Below, one piece after another: positions 29,761 to 36,902 of a stretch of DNA of 37,117 nt. Numbering within the stretch: position 1 is the stretch's first letter; every line of letters begins with the position of its first letter. The notes under the pieces were generated by a model, which did no database searches, was not told the origin of the DNA, and worked only from the letters and a program-made list of their open reading frames with translations. The position numbers and the translations under genes were made by a program. This DNA is from a virus: the IMG/VR virus record IMGVR_UViG_3300028597_000046, positions 1 through 37,117 of that record; one strand, given 5' to 3'.

Positions 29761-30134
29761 CGCCCGCTCCGCTTCGCCGCCGGGGCGAACGCGCGCTCGA
29801 AGAACTCGGGCATGTCGCTGTCCCAGTCGAGCCAGGATTCCTCGTTGGAGTGGGACTCCGGGTCGTCGTCCTTGCGTCCGTGGTTCTTGGTGCAGAACAC
29901 CCAGCCGCGCCGCTCGTGGTAGTACCGGTGCCCGCACTCCGAGTTGACGTCGGTGCCCGGCGGCGGGGAGATCAGCAGCATGGGGCCGATCACCGCGTCC
30001 ACGATGGCCATGGCCCGCGCCTCGTCCACGCCGTCGACCATCTGAAAGACGTTCTCCATCGCCTTGCCGAACGTCGCTTCGTCGATCCGGCGGAACTCAC
30101 CCCGCAGGTACGGGACGTCTTCGAGCTTCCTCAT
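29757..30134 (-). CDS. Hypothetical protein
   Basis: 125 residues from ATG at 30134 after AAGGAGAGTGAC. Helical N-terminus, then CGHRYYHERRGWVFC, a possible zinc site, and an acidic segment. No family recognised. Confidence 0.65.
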   Translation of the reverse strand: MRKLEDVPYLRGEFRRIDEATFGKAMENVFQMVDGVDEARAMAIVDAVIGPMLLISPPPGTDVNSECGHRYYHERRGWVFCTKNHGRKDDDPESHSNEESWLDWDSDMPEFFERAFAPAAKRSGR

Positions 30135-30155
30135 GTCACTCTCCTTGAGATAGGA

Positions 30156-30191
30156 AGAGGGCACCCCCGTGGGGGCGGGGGTGCCCTCAGA
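30156..30191 (-). terminator. Rho-independent terminator
   Basis: GAGGGCACCCCCG pairs with the CGGGGGTGCCCTC arm around a short C-rich loop; TTCC follows. Confidence 0.75.
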
Positions 30192-30197
30192 TCGTGG

Positions 30198-30851
30198 TCA
30201 TGCCCCGTCGTTCATGAGGAGGCAGGTGTACAGCGGGTCCCCGCCCCACGACGACACGGGGTCGAAGACCAGGATTGCGAGCCGTCCGCCGGGCGTGTCT
30301 CCGCACTCCGCAGGCGGCACCTCCTCGAAGACGCTCTGCTCCAGGGAGGGGTGCGTCGAGAACAGGAAGTCGTGGCACATGTACCCGGGAGCGTTCGCCA
30401 GCAGAGTGGCCCCCTGCTCCAGGTACGCCAGGCAGTAGTTGGTGCTCGGATCACCGCCGGTGTCCGGGGTGTTGACGATCACCACCTCCTCCATCGCCGC
30501 GTCCGTGTAGTCCGGGACGTACGGCGCTTGCTGCACGGGAGGCTGCGGCTGCGGGTCAGTCGGAGTCGCCGTCACCGTCTCGGTCATCGTGGCCGTGGGC
30601 ACCACGGGCGACGGCGCGGCCACGGGCGCTGTCGTCACCGGGAGCGGAGCATCGGGCGTCGCCGCCTGCGGGCGGTTGCGCTCGCCCATCCCCACCGATA
30701 TCCCCACGATCGTGCCCACCAGCACCGCCGTCCCCACCACCCCGGCCACCGTGCGCCAGGGTATGGACCGCCGCTGCGGCACGTCACGGATGACGGGGAT
30801 CGAGTCCAGCGTGTCCCCGTTGTGGAATCTGATCTTGTCGTCGTCGTCCAC
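30198..30851 (-). CDS. Membrane-anchored extracellular protein
   Basis: 217 residues from GTG at 30851 after AAGGAGACAGGAA. Cytoplasmic N-terminus of about 30 residues (basic RRSIPWR), one membrane helix (VAGVVGTAVLVGTIVGISV), a Pro/Thr/Ala linker, then a C-terminal domain with four cysteines (NYC, YMC, AEC, YTC) likely forming disulfides outside. Envelope-facing early phage protein; superinfection exclusion is possible. Confidence 0.75.
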   Translation of the reverse strand: MDDDDKIRFHNGDTLDSIPVIRDVPQRRSIPWRTVAGVVGTAVLVGTIVGISVGMGERNRPQAATPDAPLPVTTAPVAAPSPVVPTATMTETVTATPTDPQPQPPVQQAPYVPDYTDAAMEEVVIVNTPDTGGDPSTNYCLAYLEQGATLLANAPGYMCHDFLFSTHPSLEQSVFEEVPPAECGDTPGGRLAILVFDPVSSWGGDPLYTCLLMNDGA

Positions 30852-30877
30852 TTCCTGTCTCCTTCCACAGAGAGCAC

Positions 30878-30908
30878 GAGGGGCGTCGTACACCGACGCC
30901 CCTCACTC
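30878..30908 (-). terminator. Rho-independent terminator
   Basis: GAGGGGCGTCG pairs with CGACGCCCCTC around GTGTA, just after the FxLYD-type gene. Confidence 0.7.
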
Positions 30909-30919
30909 TCTCAGCCTCG

Positions 30920-31450
30920 TCAGTCGTTCGAGGCCAGCCACTCGTCGCGGCTGACGTCCAGGATCTTGCAGGACCCCTTCGTCACGCCGTCGAACTGGTC
31001 CGAGGTGAACAGCCCGGACAGGTTCTGCGTGCTCGACTTGCCCGGCTCCAGGTCGCTGATCGACGCCAGCAGCTCGCCGACCTTGTTGCCGTCCTGGTCC
31101 TGGTACTCGCCGGTCACCAGGTAGTTGGCGCGCTTGTCGCCGTTGTTGGTGATCTTGACCTTGGCCTTGACGTCCTTGCCCGTGAACTCGTCGTCCACGA
31201 GCTTGCAGTCGAGCAGCTTGACGTCCTTCGCCTGGGCGCGCTTGTCGTCGGCGGCGTCCTCCTTGACCGCCTTGTCGACCTCGTTGACGGCACCGCCGAC
31301 CACGGCGGTGCACCCGCCGACGACCAGCAGCCCGACCAGGGCGGCCGGGAGGCAGCCGAACAGGGCGACCTTCTTACCCGTGCTCATGCCACGGCGCTGC
31401 GGGCCCGGCTCCGGCTGCGGGGCCTGGTGTCCGGGGTAGGTGAAGCTCAC
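30920..31450 (-). CDS. FxLYD-like membrane-anchored protein
   Basis: 176 residues from GTG at 31450 after AAGGAGAAAGAGAC. Pro-rich N-terminus, membrane segment VALFGCLPAALVGLLVVGGC, then a charged linker and a beta-sandwich (VKAKVKITNNGDKRANYLV, TGEYQDQDGNKVGEL) typical of the FxLYD domain. Possibly lipidated at the GGC. Displayed outside the cell; ligand unknown. Confidence 0.75.
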   Translation of the reverse strand: MSFTYPGHQAPQPEPGPQRRGMSTGKKVALFGCLPAALVGLLVVGGCTAVVGGAVNEVDKAVKEDAADDKRAQAKDVKLLDCKLVDDEFTGKDVKAKVKITNNGDKRANYLVTGEYQDQDGNKVGELLASISDLEPGKSSTQNLSGLFTSDQFDGVTKGSCKILDVSRDEWLASND

Positions 31451-31505
31451 GTCTCTTTCTCCTTCATTGTCTGCTGTCGGTATATCTATCAGGTTCCAGG
31501 CGGGT

Positions 31506-31535
31506 GGCGGCAACCTCACTGGTTACCGCCCCGCC
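31506..31535 (-). terminator. Terminator after coiled-coil gene
   Basis: GGCGGTAACC pairs with GGTTGCCGCC around AGTGA, immediately after the stop at 31536. Confidence 0.6.
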
Positions 31536-31733
31536 TCAGCGCAGGTCGTCCACCGCGTCGCGGATGGTGGCACCCATGTCCTGGAGCACGCCCCGGACTT
31601 CGCTGATCTTGTCGTCCTTGTCGCTGATCTCCTTGTGCAGGTCGTCGATCTTCTCGTTGAGACCGTCGATCTCCTCGTTGAGGCTGGCGATCTCCTCCTC
31701 CAGCTCGGCGACCCTGTCCTCGGCGCTGCTCAT
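31536..31733 (-). CDS. Small coiled-coil protein
   Basis: 65 residues, almost all a regular leucine/isoleucine heptad coil (VAELEEEIASLNEEIDGLN). Resembles phage accessory coiled coils; partner unknown. Confidence 0.7.
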   Translation of the reverse strand: MSSAEDRVAELEEEIASLNEEIDGLNEKIDDLHKEISDKDDKISEVRGVLQDMGATIRDAVDDLR

Positions 31734-31743
31734 CCGTCTCCTC

Positions 31744-32019
31744 TTATTTGTGGGGGATGTTCACCCCGAGGTGGCGCAGCTTGCGCGCCACCCGGTGAAT
31801 CCCCCGGATGTCACTCGGCGTCTTCGGCGAGAACACCGACTCCTTCTCCCGCCAGTGCTTCGGCGTCATGACCTTGTAGTGGTTGCCCTTGGTCGCCAGC
31901 ACCTGGAACCCCTGATCATGCGCCAGCCGCAGCAGCTTCCGTATCTCCGGATGCGCCCCTCGCAGCACGGTCGCGATGTCCTCCCGGGGCAGCGGCGGGG
32001 CGGGCTCTCCGCCGTTCAC
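31744..32019 (-). CDS. HicA-like toxin-fold protein
   Basis: 91 residues from GTG at 32019 (GTGA overlap with the XRE gene). The HicA dsRBD-like pattern: IRKLLRLAHDQGFQV, then NHYKVMTP with the catalytic-type His, SPKTPSD and a final basic helix RKLRHLGVNI. HicA toxins are mRNA interferases. No HicB antitoxin is adjacent; an XRE protein precedes it. A paralogue lies at 35346-35603. Confidence 0.75.
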   Translation of the reverse strand: MNGGEPAPPLPREDIATVLRGAHPEIRKLLRLAHDQGFQVLATKGNHYKVMTPKHWREKESVFSPKTPSDIRGIHRVARKLRHLGVNIPHK

Positions 32020-32279
32020 GGGGCGGACCGCCGGACCATCGTGTCGTACACCCGGTTCAGCGTGTCGCCGGGATTCAGGTTCAGCAGGTGGCACCACCGG
32101 CAGAACAACAGGACCGGAATCCTGGTCTCCCCGCGCTCGTAACTGCTGACCTGCGCCGACTTCAACCCGAGCCGTCGGGCCACAGACACCTGCGTGATCT
32201 CACGCGACTGCCGCGTCCCGCGCAAGAACATCCCGAGCGCCGGGTACAGGGGGTCGTGCTTCGGCCTGAGCATGCCCAT
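32016..32279 (-). CDS. XRE-family regulator
   Basis: 87 residues from ATG at 32279 after GAAGGGGAGGTG. HTH: FLRGTRQSREITQVSVARRL, KSAQVSSYERGET, then LLFCRWCHLLNLNPGD. Same FCRWCHLLNLNP-type third helix as the other XRE paralogues. It overlaps the HicA-like gene and could be its partner or regulator. Confidence 0.75.
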   Translation of the reverse strand: MGMLRPKHDPLYPALGMFLRGTRQSREITQVSVARRLGLKSAQVSSYERGETRIPVLLFCRWCHLLNLNPGDTLNRVYDTMVRRSAP

Positions 32280-32455
32280 CACCTCCCCTTCCCGTGCTCC
32301 GGGCAGAAGTAGACGGTGCCGACGACCGACCCGCGCTGCTTCCAGCCGTTCTCCCTGAACAGCGCCTGGAACCGCTGCGTGCGCATCGTCGGTGCCTCGA
32401 AGCTCCGACCGCACCCGTAGCGCACACACTTGATGACCATCTTCCCGTGCTCCAT
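32279..32455 (-). CDS. Small zinc-ribbon-like protein
   Basis: 58 residues from ATG at 32455 (MEHGKMVIKC) to TGA at 32281. Cys at CVRYGC and a late CPEH could bind zinc; the rest is basic. It overlaps the XRE start by one base. Reported from reading the frame directly. Confidence 0.6.
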   Translation of the reverse strand: MEHGKMVIKCVRYGCGRSFEAPTMRTQRFQALFRENGWKQRGSVVGTVYFCPEHGKGR

Positions 32456-32476
32456 CTGTCTCCTTCTCCTGTCATG

Positions 32477-32992
32477 TCACGAACAATTGCACCGGTGGGT
32501 CACCGACGGCACCAGGAAGCAGCTCGGGCACGGCTCGGCCACCGGCTTCACCGTAGTCGGGGTGCGCACCTCGTAGTCGACGGACTTGAACCGCGCACCG
32601 CCGGGCACCACGTGAACCCGGTCGACCCCGTCCAGCGCTTCACTGCCGTCACCGTCGGACCACGGCATGCGAACCACCACCCCCTGCGCACCGCCCTCGA
32701 CGACGATCCACTCCTCGTCGGGACGGTCGAGCAAGCCGGGCACCGGGTCACGTGCGTACCGCAGGAACACCCGCATGTAGCCGGTCTCGTCGGCCAGCGG
32801 AAACTCCCGCACCGGCCGGTCGGAGAAGCCCTTCGGGGTCGGCGCTCCGACGTAGAAGGCACGGGAGCGCCCCGTCGCGTTGCGCTCCCTCAACACCCGG
32901 CCGGTCAACTCACGGGAAGCGAACTTCTCCATCCCGATCCCGGAGACCGGGCGACGCCCGGTCGGAACATACAGCGCGTACACGGGCATCAC
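32477..32992 (-). CDS. Hypothetical protein
   Basis: 171 residues from GTG at 32992 (ATG at 32989 also possible). Beta-rich core (VRVFL-type strands, EWIVVEGGAQGVVVRM, DRVHVVPGG), C-terminal PCPSCFLVPSVTHRCNC, probably a zinc site. No family recognised. Confidence 0.65.
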   Translation of the reverse strand: MMPVYALYVPTGRRPVSGIGMEKFASRELTGRVLRERNATGRSRAFYVGAPTPKGFSDRPVREFPLADETGYMRVFLRYARDPVPGLLDRPDEEWIVVEGGAQGVVVRMPWSDGDGSEALDGVDRVHVVPGGARFKSVDYEVRTPTTVKPVAEPCPSCFLVPSVTHRCNCS

Positions 32993-33006
32993 CCGGTCCC
33001 CTTTCC

Positions 33007-33453
33007 CTACATAACGAACAGCGGTCCGCCATTGCCACCAGGGCGATGGACCACACCGTTCTTGACCAGCCGGTCCACCACCTCGGCGTGCGTCCTCTTG
33101 TCGCAGTGGTACTTCACTGTGAACACGGTGCGTGCCGGAAGTTGATCACCCGCCTTCAGGCGGCCCAACTCGATGTCCTGCAACACGCGGGCATACACCT
33201 GTGGTGCACCCATCAGACCGGCGCGGTGGATGTAGCCGTAGTACAGCCGCTTGACGTGGTCCGCCTGGAACTGCGTCACCTCCGGCACGGACAGACCGAA
33301 CCGCTTGGTCACATCATCCCGCCACTCGGGGTCCTCGTCCTGGCGCAACTCCTGCACCAGGACGGAGACGATGTCGTCGAGCGCCTCGTGGTACGCCCTC
33401 GACAGGGCGGCCAGCCGGGACATCTCGGTCCGTGTGTAGGTGCGGTCGCTCAC
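33007..33453 (-). CDS. GntR-like winged-helix protein
   Basis: 148 residues. The C-terminal half fits the GntR wing: VLQDIELGRLKAGDQLPART, HCDKRTHAEVVDRLVKNGV. GntR proteins normally carry this N-terminally with an effector domain after it; here the order is reversed and the N-terminal half is helical (ALSRAYHEALDDIVSV). Confidence 0.7.
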   Translation of the reverse strand: MSDRTYTRTEMSRLAALSRAYHEALDDIVSVLVQELRQDEDPEWRDDVTKRFGLSVPEVTQFQADHVKRLYYGYIHRAGLMGAPQVYARVLQDIELGRLKAGDQLPARTVFTVKYHCDKRTHAEVVDRLVKNGVVHRPGGNGGPLFVM

Positions 33454-33456
33454 CGT

Positions 33457-34119
33457 CTACCTCTCGTAGTACTCGTCACGCACCCGGTGCAGCCACGCCT
33501 CGACCGCTCCCGCGTCGGGCTGCTCGGGCAGCACCGAGGGGTTGGCGTCGAACGCGGCCTCGTAATCCCGCAGCAGCTGCGCTGCCACCAGCACGTCGCC
33601 GAGCGCCACCTGCGTCCCGAACGACTGGACGTCCATCGGATGGTCGAGCCGGAGCGTCAGCGAACCCGTCGACCACAGCTCGAAGCCCTGGATCAGCAGC
33701 CGGTTCAGGTGCCGGGCATGTTTCGCCACACGCTTCCGCAGCGACACATCCTCCAGGTCCCACAGCCGCTTGAGTTGCTGGGTGGCGTAGCCGAGGTAGG
33801 CGTTACGCACCCGGGACGCCGACAGGAACGACGACCGGATGTCGATCAGCTCCTGCCCCAGCGGGGTGAGCGTCTCGTACTCCTCCAGCCACAGCAGCTC
33901 CATCACCGTGGGGTTGCCGTTCAGCGCGAGGCGGCAGAACTTGCCCGCCTCGTGCATCGTGACGTCGGGGTCCTTCTCGACGACCGACTCCTGCGGCTTG
34001 CTCAGCCCGTGGAACTGCCGGGTCGGGGCGGCGAACACCCCGAGCCGGTCGATGCCCGAGCCCTCGTGCGCCAGCCCGTAGGCCGTCGAGCCCACCACTC
34101 CGGACAACAGGATCTTCAC
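33457..34119 (-). CDS. Nucleotidyltransferase-fold protein with altered active site
   Basis: 220 residues, of the DNA-polymerase-beta-like family (COG3541/YcgL type). The N-terminus GVVGSTAYGLAHEGSGIDRLGVF is the family motif, but the usual SDxD is SGID, so the first metal-binding Asp is missing. Later DVTMHEAGKFCRLALNGNP and VMELLWLEEYE match the family. Catalysis may be lost or altered. GTG start overlaps the XRE gene stop (GTGA), so both are co-translated. Confidence 0.8.
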   Translation of the reverse strand: MKILLSGVVGSTAYGLAHEGSGIDRLGVFAAPTRQFHGLSKPQESVVEKDPDVTMHEAGKFCRLALNGNPTVMELLWLEEYETLTPLGQELIDIRSSFLSASRVRNAYLGYATQQLKRLWDLEDVSLRKRVAKHARHLNRLLIQGFELWSTGSLTLRLDHPMDVQSFGTQVALGDVLVAAQLLRDYEAAFDANPSVLPEQPDAGAVEAWLHRVRDEYYER

Positions 34120-34370
34120 TCTGCGCCCTCCTCCTTCATCTCCTCCATGACCAGGTGCAGCGCATGCACAGGGTTCACGTCAAGGGCATGACACCACTCG
34201 ACGAAGACGCCCAGACGCACACGGTTGTTGGCCAGCTCGTAGTGCGTGACGGTGGTGTCCTGCACCCCCATCCGCTGCGCCACCTGCTTCTGGGACATCC
34301 CCTTCTGCCGACGCAGCCCGATCATGGTCTGCCCGAGCACCCCGTACATGGGCTCGATGTAGTCCCTCAT
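34116..34370 (-). CDS. XRE-family regulator
   Basis: 84 residues. Cro/C1-type HTH: MIGLRRQKGMSQKQVAQRMG, TTVTHYELANNR, FVEWCHALDVNPVHAL. Overlaps the nucleotidyltransferase start by four bases; the pairing resembles an antitoxin next to its toxin, but the acting function is not shown. Confidence 0.8.
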   Translation of the reverse strand: MRDYIEPMYGVLGQTMIGLRRQKGMSQKQVAQRMGVQDTTVTHYELANNRVRLGVFVEWCHALDVNPVHALHLVMEEMKEEGAE

Positions 34371-34382
34371 GTCATGTCTCCT

Positions 34383-34712
34383 TCACGTACCCTGCGGGGC
34401 GGGCCCCGGGCCGAAGCCCAGGTAGCCCGCCGCCTTCTTCAGCCGACGCTTCATCCCGTCGCCGCCGCCGTTGTTCCACCACTCGTACAGGCAGTAGCCG
34501 CCCATCGCCGCCATCACCATGGGCATCACAGCGATGCCCATGAGGATGTAGCCGAGTCCCTGGACACCATGACCGACCGCAGCAAGCAGCCAGCCCCGAG
34601 CCCTGAGTCTTCTGTCCACGTACCCGGCCCACCGCAGAGCGGTGAGCGTGCCCCCCATGCCGATCGCCAGCACCAGGGTGCCGACGACGAGCTGTGCGTC
34701 CACGCCGCTCAT
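34383..34712 (-). CDS. Membrane protein
   Basis: 109 residues from ATG at 34712 (ATGA overlap). Two to three membrane helices (QLVVGTLVLAIGMGGTLTAL, WLLAAVGHGVQGLGYILMGI, AVMPMVMAAMGGYCLYEWW) and a basic tail. No family recognised. Confidence 0.7.
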   Translation of the reverse strand: MSGVDAQLVVGTLVLAIGMGGTLTALRWAGYVDRRLRARGWLLAAVGHGVQGLGYILMGIAVMPMVMAAMGGYCLYEWWNNGGGDGMKRRLKKAAGYLGFGPGPAPQGT

Positions 34713-35278
34713 CCGGCGGAAACGCTGGTGATCTCCGCCTTCGGCGTGACACCCGAGGACGTGGTCGAGACCAGCGTCTCCGAATACGACACGTCGTCCT
34801 GGCTCGTCAGCTCCAGCGTCTCGATGACCGGACCGGACTCGTCGCCGGAGATCTCGTAGGTGATCTCGTAGACGGCCGACGGGTCCAGCTCGGAGGACAG
34901 GCCGTCGTAGCTCAGCTCCGGCTCGACCTCGACGTTGCAGCCCGCCGAACCGAAGCACTTCTTCGACTTCACCTTCAGGTCGATGGAGAAGTCGGACGCG
35001 TCGGGGACGGTGTACTCGGTCTCCGTCTCCGTCTCCTCGACCGGGTCGGAGTCCTCGTAGTAGTCCGGCTCCTCGACCGGGTCCACGCTGGTGACCGAGG
35101 CCGCGTCACTGTCGGGCTTGTCGTCGGACTCGACGGCGACGCCCGTGAGGAACCCCGCCGTGAAGAACGCGCCGCACGCCCCCAGAGCGATGGCGGAGAG
35201 GACCAGCTGACGTCGCCGGTCGGTCGGACGCTCCGGCGGCATCGGCGGCAGGGCGGGCATGGTCGGGTGCTGCTGCAT
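34709..35278 (-). CDS. Membrane-anchored acidic extracellular protein
   Basis: 189 residues from ATG at 35278 after GAAGGAAGAACGAGAC. Pro-rich N-terminus, one membrane helix (VLSAIALGACGAFFTAGFL), a Asp/Glu-rich stalk (PDYYEDSDPVEETETETE) and a C-terminal beta domain with paired cysteines (KKCFGSAGC). Layout repeats that of the genes at 30.2 and 30.9 kb. Confidence 0.75.
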   Translation of the reverse strand: MQQHPTMPALPPMPPERPTDRRRQLVLSAIALGACGAFFTAGFLTGVAVESDDKPDSDAASVTSVDPVEEPDYYEDSDPVEETETETEYTVPDASDFSIDLKVKSKKCFGSAGCNVEVEPELSYDGLSSELDPSAVYEITYEISGDESGPVIETLELTSQDDVSYSETLVSTTSSGVTPKAEITSVSAG

Positions 35279-35314
35279 GTCTCGTTCTTCCTTCACTGTC
35301 GGTTGTCTCAAAGG

Positions 35315-35343
35315 TACCGGTGTTCGAGGCGAACGCCGGTATG
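35315..35343 (-). terminator. Rho-independent terminator
   Basis: ATACCGGCGTTCG pairs with CGAACACCGGTA (one mismatch) around CCT, followed by CCTTTGA, directly after the HicA-like stop. Confidence 0.65.
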
Positions 35344-35345
35344 GA

Positions 35346-35603
35346 TCAAGGGAGTTCGACTCCCAGGCGGCGCAGCGAGCTGCGCGTGTTGGCCCTGGCC
35401 CGGTAGTCGCTCGGCGTCTTCGGCGTGAACGCCATGTGCCGGGGACGCACCCCCTCCGGGGTCATCACCTTGTAGTGCCTGCTCCCCGACAGGGAGATCA
35501 CGAAGCCTTGAGCGTGGGCCGCCTTCAGCAGTTTCGCGATCTCCCGGTCCGCCCCCTTGAGGAGGCGGGAGATGCATTTCTTTTTCGATCCGGTGCTGTC
35601 CAT
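35346..35603 (-). CDS. HicA-like toxin-fold protein, paralogue
   Basis: 85 residues. Same pattern as the 31744-32019 product: IAKLLKAAHAQGFVI, SRHYKVMTP, FTPKTPSD and LRRLGVELP. Flanked by terminators on both sides, so it can be expressed alone. No HicB or adjacent HTH gene. Basic N-terminus (SKKKCISRLLKGA). Confidence 0.75.
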   Translation of the reverse strand: MDSTGSKKKCISRLLKGADREIAKLLKAAHAQGFVISLSGSRHYKVMTPEGVRPRHMAFTPKTPSDYRARANTRSSLRRLGVELP

Positions 35604-35633
35604 GTTTTCCCCTTCCCTGTGTCGTTGCTACAA

Positions 35634-35670
35634 GAAAGTACCGGCGTCCTGCGGGACGCCGGTACTCCTT
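35634..35670 (-). terminator. Rho-independent terminator
   Basis: AGTACCGGCGTCC pairs with GGACGCC-GGTACT around a short loop, followed by TTCTTG. It separates the HicA-like gene from the upstream operon. Confidence 0.8.
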
Positions 35671-35680
35671 TGCCTGGTTC

Positions 35681-35917
35681 CTACTCGGCCGGGAGGTTCA
35701 CCCTCTGGGCGCGGGACAGCATCTCCCGGATGTCCTCGGCCACCTCCGGGTAACCCATCTCCAGGGCCGTCTCGTGCATCCGCTGCAAACCCTCGACCGG
35801 GACGTGCAGACACGGACGCCCGAACGTGTCCACGATCCGCTCCGTGGGGATGCCCAGCAGTCGGGCGAACTCCTCCACGAGGATCGCGTCCTCCACGTTC
35901 CGCGTGTAGTCCGGCAT
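35681..35917 (-). CDS. Hypothetical protein
   Basis: 78 residues from ATG at 35917 (MPDYTRNVEDA), overlapping the upstream stop by one base. Helical and acidic. LVEEFARLLGIPTERIVD is followed by helices at the C-terminus. No family recognised. Confidence 0.65.
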   Translation of the reverse strand: MPDYTRNVEDAILVEEFARLLGIPTERIVDTFGRPCLHVPVEGLQRMHETALEMGYPEVAEDIREMLSRAQRVNLPAE

Positions 35918-36129
35918 CAGATCTCCTTCTCGTCGGTCTCGACGATCTCCGAAGTCTCCCGCCACCTGACGATCCGCGTCATGCCGTCCGGGCTCATGCG
36001 CCTGCGCATACCGTCGCGACTCTCGCGCGCCTCTTCGATCGTCTTGCGCTTGAAGCTGACGGGAATCCACCGATCCCCGTCGAACACCTCGACCGAGTAG
36101 TCCTCGGTCGGCGGGTACGGCTCGCTCAC
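35917..36129 (-). CDS. Hypothetical protein
   Basis: 70 residues from GTG at 36129 (GTGA overlap). Beta start EDYSVEVFDGDRWIPV, then a charged helix and strand (TRIVRWRETSEIVE). No family recognised. Confidence 0.6.
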   Translation of the reverse strand: MSEPYPPTEDYSVEVFDGDRWIPVSFKRKTIEEARESRDGMRRRMSPDGMTRIVRWRETSEIVETDEKEI

Positions 36130-36446
36130 CCGTCCTCCTTCTCGTAACCCTCGCCCCGCAGGTCCGTCTTCGCGATCAGCGCGCTGGCCTCGTCGACGGC
36201 GGGCAGCAGCGTGTTGCCGCACCACTCACCGAACCAGTGTGTGCTGCCCTTGATCGTGTACAGGTACCAGCCGAACATCTCCTGCGTACCGCCCCGCCGC
36301 TCCAGCTCGTAAGTGATACCGAAGATCGTGGTCCGGTACCGGTACGCGGAGAGGCCGCCGACCGACGACCGATCCGGGGTCCAGCCGAAGCCATTGTCGG
36401 CCTCGATGTACTTCTCGCCGTCGGCCTGCCTGCGCCTGGCCATCAC
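36126..36446 (-). CDS. Hypothetical protein
   Basis: 106 residues. Mixed beta pattern rich in Tyr/Trp (YRYRTTIFGITYELERRGG, FGWYLYTIKGSTHWFG). Start GTG at 36446 or ATG at 36443. No family recognised. Confidence 0.65.
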   Translation of the reverse strand: MMARRRQADGEKYIEADNGFGWTPDRSSVGGLSAYRYRTTIFGITYELERRGGTQEMFGWYLYTIKGSTHWFGEWCGNTLLPAVDEASALIAKTDLRGEGYEKEDG

Positions 36447-36685
36447 GCACCGTCCACGATGCGCTGCCAGTCCTCGATCAGCCGGTCGTTGTCGGCGAAG
36501 ATGAACGTGTTCTGCTCCGCCGCCGACAACCGACCTTCGATCTTGCCGAGGGCGAGGAGAGCGTCGAGCTTGCCGCGCACGTACGTCTCACCCTTCTCCT
36601 TGAGCACGTCCGGGCAGACCATGTCGATGATCTCCTGGTACAGCCCCTCCGTCCGGAGGTAGCGCTGCACCTGATTGCCGGTCAT
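36443..36685 (-). CDS. Hypothetical protein
   Basis: 80 residues from ATG at 36685 (ATGA overlap). All-helical (LYQEIIDMVCPDVLKEKGE, KLDALLALGKIEGRL). No family recognised. Confidence 0.65.
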   Translation of the reverse strand: MTGNQVQRYLRTEGLYQEIIDMVCPDVLKEKGETYVRGKLDALLALGKIEGRLSAAEQNTFIFADNDRLIEDWQRIVDGA

Positions 36686-36876
36686 CCCAGCACCACGTCC
36701 CGGTTCAGCCTGACCGCCGCGTTGTGGGCGTCGGCCACGTCGGAGTGCCGCGACTCCGGGATCAGCCGGGACACCTCACCGTTGCGGAACGCCATCCAGT
36801 GGGAGTACTCCACCACCAGGTAGTCCTCGGTCGGGTTGGTCAGACTGTTCGGGTAGATCGTCACGTAGCTCTTCAT
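36682..36876 (-). CDS. Small hypothetical protein
   Basis: 64 residues from ATG at 36876, after GGAGAGGGAGAC. Beta start SYVTIYPNS, YLVVEYSHWMAF, then a helix DVADAHNAAVRLNR. No family recognised. Confidence 0.6.
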   Translation of the reverse strand: MKSYVTIYPNSLTNPTEDYLVVEYSHWMAFRNGEVSRLIPESRHSDVADAHNAAVRLNRDVVLG

Positions 36877-36902
36877 GTCTCCCTCTCCTTCTCGTCGGCC
36901 GG

